Source: Clostridium sp. CCUG 7971
GTDB lineage: Bacteria > Bacillota > Clostridia > Peptostreptococcales > Peptostreptococcaceae
DNA: 42,341 bases
Reading direction: 5' to 3'
Assembly (NCBI RefSeq): GCF_017590215.1
Contig: NZ_JAFFPK010000012.1
Location: 1-42,341, forward strand
Program-made: the position numbers and the translations under genes
In this document: positions 36,209 through 42,341 of the stretch, piece after piece
How positions within the stretch are numbered: position 1 is the stretch's first letter
How the letters are laid out: each line of letters opens with the position of its first letter
Notes under the pieces: generated by a model
Told to the model about the DNA's origin: nothing
Database searches by the model: none
What the model saw: the letters and a program-made list of their open reading frames with translations, nothing else

Positions 36209-37310
36209 TATGGCACTCCTTTATTATTTGTAGTATTTTATCTTCTTCTATACTATCTATTACTTCTACTTTACCTAAATCTATAGGTAAAACTAAATTA
36301 ATTTTACCAAAACTATTTTTCTTATCGCTTTTCATTATATTTAATATTTCTTCTTCTATATTATTTGATGAATCAATACCATCTTCCATTTTAAAAGTTA
36401 AAGGTAAATCGTACTTATTGCATACTTTTACAAATAACTCATAATAATCATTTGATATAATACTTTCTTTTAGTGATAATTTAAAAGCCATATTCATGCC
36501 TATACTTACTGCATAACCATGACTTATTTTACAAAGTTTCTCTACTCCATGACCAAATGTATGACCAAAGTTTAATATTTTTCTAAGTCCACCTTCTTTT
36601 TCATCGATTCCTACTACATCTACTTTTATACTTGCACATTTTTTAACTATATAATATAAGTGTTCACTTTCTCTATTTAGTATTGATTTGCTATTTTCTA
36701 TTAAGTAATCTAAAAATTTATAATCATAAATTACTGCATATTTTATAACTTCAGCCATTCCACTTAAAAACTCTTCTTCGTTTAAAGTTTTTAAAGCATC
36801 TACATTTATATATGTAAGTTTAGGTTGATAAAAAGTTCCTATTATATTTTTAAAATTATCTAAGTTTATTCCTGTTTTTCCACCAATTGATGAGTCAACT
36901 TGTGCAAGTAAACTAGTTGGAATCTGAATTACATCTATTCCTCTCATATAAGTAGATGCAACGTATCCTGCTAAATCACCAACTACTCCTCCACCTAAAG
37001 CTACTATAACTGACTTTCTTGATAAATTCATTCTTACACAATATTTCATTATTTCTTCATACATTGATAATGATTTTGAATCTTCACCTGATGGAATTAT
37101 ATATTCGTATATTGATTTAGCATTTATATTATCTATTAATTTATCCAATTGATGATTATATACATTTTGGTCAGTTATTATCAATATATTGTCATATATA
37201 TCATTAATACTGCAATTATTTTTTTCATTAAAATAGCATACTACTTCATTAAAATATTTATAACTGTTATCTATTGCTACATTACAAACAGAGTTTGTTA
37301 TTTTTTCCAT
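36201..37310 (-). CDS. aroB: 3-dehydroquinate synthase
   Basis: Second step of the shikimate pathway, NAD- and metal-dependent conversion of DAHP to 3-dehydroquinate. 369 aa. NAD-binding ALGGGVVGDLAGYVAS (about 104-119), QIPTSLLAQVDSSIGGKTGIN (split, about 128-148), metal ligands in MAEVIKY (Glu), NFGHTFGHGVE (His) and ISHGYAVSIGM (His). The ATG lies 13 bp inside the 3' end of aroC, behind AGGTGA. Confidence 0.97.
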   Translation of the reverse strand: MEKITNSVCNVAIDNSYKYFNEVVCYFNEKNNCSINDIYDNILIITDQNVYNHQLDKLIDNINAKSIYEYIIPSGEDSKSLSMYEEIMKYCVRMNLSRKSVIVALGGGVVGDLAGYVASTYMRGIDVIQIPTSLLAQVDSSIGGKTGINLDNFKNIIGTFYQPKLTYINVDALKTLNEEEFLSGMAEVIKYAVIYDYKFLDYLIENSKSILNRESEHLYYIVKKCASIKVDVVGIDEKEGGLRKILNFGHTFGHGVEKLCKISHGYAVSIGMNMAFKLSLKESIISNDYYELFVKVCNKYDLPLTFKMEDGIDSSNNIEEEILNIMKSDKKNSFGKINLVLPIDLGKVEVIDSIEEDKILQIIKECHNA

Positions 37311-38467
37311 CCTCTTTCACCTAGCCTTTTTATATATGAATTATAATTTGCTTTTAAATCTGCTAAGTTATCTCCACCTATTTTATCTAAAAAATATTTA
37401 CAAATGACAAAAGCTACAACATTTTCACAAACAACACTGCATGCAGGAACTGCGCAATTATCAGATCTTTCTGTACTTGCCTTATAGCTTTCAAGTGAAT
37501 TTATATCTATTGAATCAAGTGGTTTATATAATGTTGGAATAGGCTTCATAGCACATCTTATTACTATTTCTTCTCCAGTTGTCATTCCGCCTTCGATTCC
37601 ACCTAATCTATTTGTTTTTCTTTTTATTCCTTCTTCTTTATTGTGATATATCTCATCCATTACATTTGAACCAGGTAATGATGCCACGTCAAATCCAATA
37701 CCAATTTCAACACCTTTAATAGCTTGTATACTCATTAAGTGCATAGCTAGTTCTCCATCAATCTTTTTATCAAATTGAGTATAAGATCCTAGTCCTGGTA
37801 TTAAATTTTTAACTCTTATTTCTATAACTCCACCTAAAGTATCACCTTCAGATTTAACTTTAGTTATTTCATCTATCATTTTTAATTCTATATCTTTATT
37901 TACACATCTTACTTCGCTGTTATCTACATTATTTTTTATATACTCAAAATCATATATATTATTATTTCTAGCATTACCTATTTGAACAACATGAGAAGCA
38001 AAATCTATATCAAAATTTTTAAGTATTTGCTTACATATTGCTCCAACAGAAACTTTACTAGCAGTTTCTCTAGCACTAGATCTTTCTAGTACATTTCTTG
38101 CATCATCAAAATCATACTTTAAACATCCAGTTAAATCTGCATGTCCTGGTCTTACATTACTTACTTTTCTACTTTCAAAATCTACTTTATCCATTGGATT
38201 CATAAACTTTATCCAGTTTTCATAGTCCTTATTCTTTACTTCTATAGAAATAGGACCTCCTAAAGTTATTTTACCTCTAACTCCACCTAATATATTTATT
38301 TTATCTTTTTCTATCTTCATTCTACCGCCGCGACCATATCCACATTGTCTTTTTTGAAGTTCACGGTTTATTTCATCTATGTTTAACTCAATATTTGATG
38401 GAACTCCATCCAATATTGAAATTAAACTTTTTCCATGTGATTCTCCACTAGTTAAATATCTAAGCAT
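37298..38467 (-). CDS. aroC: Chorismate synthase
   Basis: Last step of the shikimate pathway, FMN-dependent formation of chorismate from EPSP. 389 aa. Signatures: TSGESHGKSLISILDGVPS (6-24), KRQCGYGRGGRMKIE (about 38-52), VRPGHADLTG (about 104-113), RSSARETASKVSVGAI (about 128-143) and GVEIGIGF. First gene of aroC-aroB-aroA, all overlapping. Start ATG after AAGGAG. The hairpin at 38501-38528 ends only about 33 bp before the start, leaving little room for a promoter. Confidence 0.97.
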   Translation of the reverse strand: MLRYLTSGESHGKSLISILDGVPSNIELNIDEINRELQKRQCGYGRGGRMKIEKDKINILGGVRGKITLGGPISIEVKNKDYENWIKFMNPMDKVDFESRKVSNVRPGHADLTGCLKYDFDDARNVLERSSARETASKVSVGAICKQILKNFDIDFASHVVQIGNARNNNIYDFEYIKNNVDNSEVRCVNKDIELKMIDEITKVKSEGDTLGGVIEIRVKNLIPGLGSYTQFDKKIDGELAMHLMSIQAIKGVEIGIGFDVASLPGSNVMDEIYHNKEEGIKRKTNRLGGIEGGMTTGEEIVIRCAMKPIPTLYKPLDSIDINSLESYKASTERSDNCAVPACSVVCENVVAFVICKYFLDKIGGDNLADLKANYNSYIKRLGERGWKK

Positions 38468-38500
38468 AATTTCTCCTTATATCTAAATTTCCTAATATCT

Positions 38501-38528
38501 AAAAGAGCCTGATTAATCAAGCTCTTTT
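38501..38528 (-). terminator. Hairpin between the flavoprotein gene and aroC
   Basis: AAAAGAGC(C/T)TGATTAATCA(A/G)GCTCTTTT, a near-perfect stem whose 5' part lies in the last codons of the flavoprotein gene, with its stop codon in the apical part. The T-run is only four bases, so it may be a weak terminator, an attenuator for aro expression or a processing site. Confidence 0.65.
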
Positions 38529-39106
38529 ATGTCTTTTATATATTTACTTATATTTTCATCTAATTTTGTTTTAAATTCATTATTCTCTTTATATCCTAGT
38601 TTATCTGTATCATTTAAATAAAGTTTATATAATAACTTATTATTTACACTTTTAAAGAAAAAGTCCATTACTATTTGTCCACCTAAAAACTGACTTTCGT
38701 AAGGCTTACTTCCACCGACAGCTATATACATTCCTATACGTTTTTTACTTCTATCTATCATAGAATTATTTAGTATATATTTACTTGCATATATAGCTTG
38801 AGTTCTATCTACTACTGTTTTTAACTTTGCTGATACGCTATCAAAATGTACAGGACTTATAACTATAACTCCTTTTGCTTTATCAAACATACCATACATT
38901 GGTGTCATATCATCTTTGAATTTACAATATCCTTTTTTGTCACAAAAACCACAAGCTGTGCAATATTCAATATCCATATCATATATATTAAATATTTTAT
39001 AACTTATATTGTTTTTCTCTAATTCTTTACTTATTCTATCTGCTATTGAAAAGCAGTTGCTATTTTTTCTTGGACTTGCATTTATTAAAAGTATCTCTGT
39101 ATCCAT
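38513..39106 (-). CDS. Flavodoxin-fold NAD(P)H-dependent FMN reductase-like protein
   Basis: 197 aa with a flavodoxin-like fold: FMN phosphate loop LLINASPRKNSNCFSIAD (5-22), a Cys cluster CTACGFCDKKGYC (about 49-61), VISPVHFDSVSAKLKTVVDR (about 80-99) and GGSKPYES with GGQIVMDFF. The Cys cluster is found in iron-sulfur flavoproteins and related multimeric flavodoxins (WrbA-like); here the spacing CxxCxxC-x5-C could hold a cluster or act in redox sensing. It starts 13 bp after the phosphatase gene behind AGGGGGA and is probably cotranscribed with it. Physiological partner unknown. Confidence 0.82.
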   Translation of the reverse strand: MDTEILLINASPRKNSNCFSIADRISKELEKNNISYKIFNIYDMDIEYCTACGFCDKKGYCKFKDDMTPMYGMFDKAKGVIVISPVHFDSVSAKLKTVVDRTQAIYASKYILNNSMIDRSKKRIGMYIAVGGSKPYESQFLGGQIVMDFFFKSVNNKLLYKLYLNDTDKLGYKENNEFKTKLDENISKYIKDIKELD

Positions 39107-39119
39107 AGGTATTTTCCCC

Positions 39120-40784
39120 CTATTTATCTTTTAGCATTACTATTAGTATATCATCATCATAATGATCTTTATTAGAAAACTCTTTTAGTTCTTTTTTTAA
39201 TTTTTCTACTATAACATCTTTACTGTATTTAAAATTATTTTGCATAAACTTTTCAAGTCTAAATATAGAGTATTCTTCCTTTGATGAATTATTTATTTCT
39301 AATACCCCATCTGTATACATACAAACCATTGGATAATCATCTATTTTTATAACATTATCACTATAGTGTGCATCATCCATTATTCCAATTGGTATACCCT
39401 TTTGACATTTTATATCTCTAACTATAGAGCCATCATTTTTTATAATTATAGGGCTATAATGCCCTGCATTCGATACAGTTATTGTATTTTCTTTTGTATT
39501 TAATAAAGTTATTAAACAGGTTGTAAATACACCCATCTTATCAAATTCATCATATAATATTTTATTTAAATTTGTCATTACATCTGATGCTTTTTTATAT
39601 TGATAGCATAATACTTTAAATGCTCCCTTTATCATAGCTACAACGTAATTTGAGACTATACCATGTCCCATAACGTCTGCTACTATATAAAATACATTAT
39701 GTTCGTCAACTCTCATTGCATAGTAGAAATCTCCTCCTACTACTCTTGCTGGATTATGATAAAAGTTTAATTCTTTTTCATTTGTAACATCCATTTCACT
39801 TTTATCCATTATAAGTTTTTGCTGTCTATTCAATAAATTTAATTCATTTGCAAGTACTTTGTGTTTAACTTCTTCTATATTATATTCATAAAGTTGTACA
39901 CCAACTGATATTTGCTTTGCTAGTACTCCTAGTATATTTAAATCATCACTAGTATAGTTTTGGCTATTTGCACAAACTATACATCCTATAATTTCATCTT
40001 TATTTTTTAATTTAGCAAATATATAACTTTTAATTTTAGAATCATTTTTAGATTTTATATTATTTCTGTAATACCCCATAGAATCTTGTGATAATATTTC
40101 ATCAATTATTGGATATATATTAGTTTCATTTTTACCTTCAATACTATAATAATTACATACTTTATGCTTAAACTCTTTTTCATCTATAATTATTAAAGCT
40201 TCTTTACTATTAGTTATATTACATGCTTGTTTACTTAAGTGTTCTAAGAATCCATTTATATTATTGTTAAGATAAAGCTTTTTTGTAGCTTCATTTATAG
40301 ATGCTATTGCTCCTCTTAACTTGTGTACTAATAATAATGTAGAATTATTTTTAGTCGTTATTTCTATTGATAGCGCTATTAAAGATGCAACTGATGATAT
40401 AAAGTCTACATCTGCTTCAGTTATATGATCTTCTTCAGTTAAAAAACAAGTCATAAATCCTACGACTGCTTTATTTATTATAAACGGAAAAACTATTCTT
40501 CCTATATATCCTTCGGATTTTGCTAATTTTCTTTCATTTATAGCTCGATTATCTTCAAATACATTTTTTATATATATTATTTTCTTTTCTTTAACTGATT
40601 CTTGTACATATACAGGATATTCTGAGAAATCTATCCTTACCCCTCTTGGACTATTAACAGGAAAAACCTGCGGTATATATTCTAATGTTTCAGAACACAC
40701 TAAATAGGCATGTTGATAGTTATTTTTGTAAAATAAATTAACACATGCCTTAGTTGGATGAACAACTTCAAGCATCTTTTCCAC
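39120..40784 (-). CDS. GAF-domain PP2C (SpoIIE/RsbU-type) phosphatase, 5' end frameshifted
   Basis: Probable serine/threonine phosphatase of the PPM class, like RsbU, acting on anti-sigma-factor antagonists. 554 aa in the given frame: GAF 1 (1-about 140), GAF 2 (about 170-300), a linker helix, and the phosphatase domain (about 340-554) with RVVGGDFYYA, VADVMGHGIVSNYV, NAGHYSPII and CMYTDGVLEI, and HYDDDILIVML, so metal-binding Asp residues are intact. The GTG at 40784 has no ribosome binding site and truncates GAF 1; the frame stays open to 40802. A 29-aa ORF in another frame just upstream (40885-40796) with a strong binding site looks like the real N-terminus. No anti-sigma partner nearby. 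Confidence 0.85.
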   Translation of the reverse strand: MEKMLEVVHPTKACVNLFYKNNYQHAYLVCSETLEYIPQVFPVNSPRGVRIDFSEYPVYVQESVKEKKIIYIKNVFEDNRAINERKLAKSEGYIGRIVFPFIINKAVVGFMTCFLTEEDHITEADVDFISSVASLIALSIEITTKNNSTLLLVHKLRGAIASINEATKKLYLNNNINGFLEHLSKQACNITNSKEALIIIDEKEFKHKVCNYYSIEGKNETNIYPIIDEILSQDSMGYYRNNIKSKNDSKIKSYIFAKLKNKDEIIGCIVCANSQNYTSDDLNILGVLAKQISVGVQLYEYNIEEVKHKVLANELNLLNRQQKLIMDKSEMDVTNEKELNFYHNPARVVGGDFYYAMRVDEHNVFYIVADVMGHGIVSNYVVAMIKGAFKVLCYQYKKASDVMTNLNKILYDEFDKMGVFTTCLITLLNTKENTITVSNAGHYSPIIIKNDGSIVRDIKCQKGIPIGIMDDAHYSDNVIKIDDYPMVCMYTDGVLEINNSSKEEYSIFRLEKFMQNNFKYSKDVIVEKLKKELKEFSNKDHYDDDILIVMLKDK

Positions 40785-40795
40785 TATTTTATCTT

Positions 40796-40885
40796 TTATA
40801 GCAAAAAATCTGAGGATTCCGTTACCATGGCTGATATTTCTACTATATTTTTCATTTTATAATTATCATTATTAGTATTACTCAT
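40796..40885 (-). other. Probable true N-terminus of the GAF-PP2C gene, separated by a frameshift
   Basis: ATG at 40885 follows GGGGGGAGG by 7 nt and encodes MSNTNNDNYKMKNIVEISAM and nine more residues, ending SSDFLL before TAA. A -1 shift at T TTT TTG (40808-40802) joins it to AIKDKIVEKMLEVV of the phosphatase frame, giving a normal GAF N-terminal helix and a protein of about 588 aa. Cause unresolved: one missing T, slippage, or programmed shift. Confidence 0.65.
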
Positions 40886-40913
40886 GTTAGCGCCTCCCCC
40901 CTAATTTATTGGT

Positions 40914-41396
40914 CTATTTAATATTACTATATATGTCTTTTATAGTAAATATAAAAACAACTATAAAACTAATGACCACAGACCAATTAAAACTAGTTAA
41001 AAGTCCAATTACTAAAAGTGTTATTAGTATATTAATTTGGGATTTACTTCTCTCTGTAACACCGTTTACTTTTGGAAGTTCTATACTATTTATATTATTT
41101 TTTAAAGTATCTATACTCATCTTTACTTGTTGTTCTAACATTTTTTTGTAAACAATGTAAGCAACCTCAACTAAAAATGTACCTATACCAAATATAACAT
41201 TTATATTAAATGATAATATAAGAATTATTGAACCCATTATAAATTTTAAGCATTTAAAAAACATACTATCTATTTTCAAACTTATATTTTTAATTTCTTT
41301 ATACTCATCCCTTATTTTATAATCACTAGATGACATCCCCTTCATTTTAGTCTTTACGACCTCTGAATAAAATAGCTTTATTATGCCATTTATCAT
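40914..41396 (-). CDS. Small membrane protein of unknown function
   Basis: 160 aa with four hydrophobic segments (about 48-64, 66-84, 123-136, 138-153) as two hairpins, separated by a charged middle part (MLEQQVKMSIDTLKNNINSIELPKV, split) and preceded by a charged N-terminal 45 residues. No family recognised. Start ATG after AAAGGAG. It ends 28 bp before the probable start of the GAF-PP2C gene, so the two are likely cotranscribed. Confidence 0.75.
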   Translation of the reverse strand: MINGIIKLFYSEVVKTKMKGMSSSDYKIRDEYKEIKNISLKIDSMFFKCLKFIMGSIILILSFNINVIFGIGTFLVEVAYIVYKKMLEQQVKMSIDTLKNNINSIELPKVNGVTERSKSQINILITLLVIGLLTSFNWSVVISFIVVFIFTIKDIYSNIK

Positions 41397-41534
41397 ATCT
41401 TATCACTCCTTTTACATATATTTGTAATTTTTACAATTATAATATTTTTTATACTTGTCAATAATAAAAATATCAAATCTTTTAAACAAATGTTTATCAA
41501 ATTATCTTGATGTTCAAATAGAAGGAGTGTTTTT

Positions 41535-42008
41535 ATGCAAATCGAGCAGCTTGACCTAGAAACTCGTAGCAAAGTTTATAGCTACACAAAGAAAGTACTT
41601 AGAAAATACCAAAAAGGAATTATAACTGGTAAGTTAACCGCAGATAAGTTTGCAGATAATATTTTATCTAATGGTGATATAAATGATATATTAGACCAAA
41701 AAACTTTAGATGGTAAAGATTTTAAAGAATCTTACATTAGTTATATAGAAACTTTAATTGACATTCAAAATGAAAACTTACATAACAGTAAGAAAAGAAA
41801 GCATAAGGTCGTGCCAGAAAAGCCACCTATAAGCCAAAAAATCAAATTAAAAAATCTACTGTCTTCTACAGGATATAGTTTATCAATTCCCTATGAATAC
41901 CTTAATGCCATAGATGTTGAGAATATAATAAAATATATAAGTACTGGATTTATAGATTTAGGAAATGAAAGAATTTATAATTATGTTAATAAAAATATTA
42001 AAAGTTAA
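41535..42008 (+). CDS. Hypothetical protein, 157 aa
   Basis: Soluble, highly charged and mostly helical; no signal peptide or membrane segment. The N-terminal part (1-85) resembles a helical bundle, followed by a Lys-rich linker (KKRKHKVVPEKPP, about 87-99) and a second short domain ending IYNYVNKNIKS. No family recognised. Start ATG follows GAAGGAGTG at good spacing. It is a single plus-strand gene divergent from the membrane-protein operon and ended by a strong terminator. Confidence 0.78.
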   Translation: MQIEQLDLETRSKVYSYTKKVLRKYQKGIITGKLTADKFADNILSNGDINDILDQKTLDGKDFKESYISYIETLIDIQNENLHNSKKRKHKVVPEKPPISQKIKLKNLLSSTGYSLSIPYEYLNAIDVENIIKYISTGFIDLGNERIYNYVNKNIKS

Positions 42009-42010
42009 CA

Positions 42011-42047
42011 AAAATAAAAGGAAGTCAGTTTGACTTCCTTTTATTTT
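42011..42047 (+). terminator. Terminator after the 157-aa hypothetical gene
   Basis: 17-bp perfect stem AAAATAAAAGGAAGTCA / TGACTTCCTTTTATTTT with a GTT loop. It works in both directions between convergent genes. Confidence 0.92.
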
Positions 42048-42080
42048 TATATTAATCTAATAATTTTTTATTATAAGCTA

Positions 42081-42251
42081 TTATCCTAATGCTTTTTCTA
42101 ATTTTGATAAATGTTGTATTGGATAATATTTTAGTAACTCTCTAAATTGAGGTACTGTTAATCCTTCTGTTGTAGTATATATGCGTATTTTTTCGTCTAA
42201 ATCAGCATTTATAAATTTAGTTTTTACTTCTTCAAAGTTTACTGTTGACAT
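42081..42251 (-). CDS. Hypothetical 56-aa protein
   Basis: Short frame starting ATG at 42251 behind AGGGAGGATTACAT and ending TAA at 42081. The protein begins MSTVNFEEVKTKFINADLDE and ends PIQHLSKLEKALG; it looks like two or three amphipathic helices. Strong binding site, normal codon use and a terminator just beyond the stop support a real gene. A weak promoter (TTGGAC, 17 nt, GATTAT) lies upstream. Function unknown. Confidence 0.75.
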   Translation of the reverse strand: MSTVNFEEVKTKFINADLDEKIRIYTTTEGLTVPQFRELLKYYPIQHLSKLEKALG

Positions 42252-42341
42252 ATGTAATCCTCCCTATAATCTAATTCTTTTGTAGTATGTCCAATATAAT
42301 ATTTTTTTATCCATTTGTATAAAAAAATAGCTTTATGGTTT

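Noticed and set aside
1-42341. CRISPR array, tRNA, rRNA, insertion sequence or prophage genes
   Set aside because: None seen on reading both strands; the only repeats are the short ones listed.

Overview
The window comes from a low-GC (roughly 27-30%), strictly fermentative, Gram-positive Clostridia genome. Gene content (pyruvate:ferredoxin oxidoreductase, class III fructose bisphosphatase, rubrerythrin, stand-alone PduL) and strongly AT-biased codons fit the Peptostreptococcaceae. The complete urease operon makes a Paeniclostridium sordellii-like organism the best guess, because urease is the classical trait separating it from P. bifermentans; this species call is inference. No rRNA, tRNA, CRISPR array, transposase or phage gene was seen. 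Most genes are on the minus strand.

Layout: (1) 1-5.7 kb: BCCT-type betaine/carnitine/choline transporter with a near-consensus promoter, then an operon of a membrane protein with a ferrochelatase-like domain and the M16 pair YmfF/YmfH. (2) 6-7.1 kb: ychF on the plus strand. (3) 7.2-11.2 kb: a LytS-type sensor kinase and LytTR regulator followed by a CstA/BtsT pyruvate-transporter homologue, with a pair of direct repeats just upstream of the transporter. (4) 11.2-15.8 kb: 3-mercaptopyruvate sulfurtransferase, a MurE ligase lacking the DAP-type DNPR motif, an aspartate racemase and an Aslfm-like D-aspartate ligase, together a probable D-Asp/Lys peptidoglycan module. (5) 15.9-19.3 kb: glucose-type PTS EIICBA and a LicT/GlcT antiterminator, each preceded by a RAT antiterminator overlapping a terminator; the ptsG terminator is an unusually large extended hairpin. 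(6) 19.3-22.5 kb: rubrerythrin, Fbp class III and a small anchored protein. (7) 22.6-28.8 kb: marR-ureABCEFGD-ureI, one urease operon with a perfect 17-bp inverted repeat around its promoter. (8) 28.9-34.8 kb: PFOR, deoC, an HxlR regulator and PduL; the hxlR and pduL promoters carry near-identical palindromes. (9) 34.9-38.5 kb: aroC-aroB-aroA. (10) 38.5-42.3 kb: a flavoprotein, a GAF-PP2C phosphatase whose 5' end is split by an apparent frameshift at a T6 run, and small uncharacterised proteins, one of them a 56-aa CDS.

The genes are mostly core metabolism and wall synthesis, but four local regulatory circuits can be read from the DNA: pyruvate sensing to transporter (LytST-CstA), PTS antitermination, MarR at urease, and HxlR at pduL. 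Terminators between units are given as separate entries.
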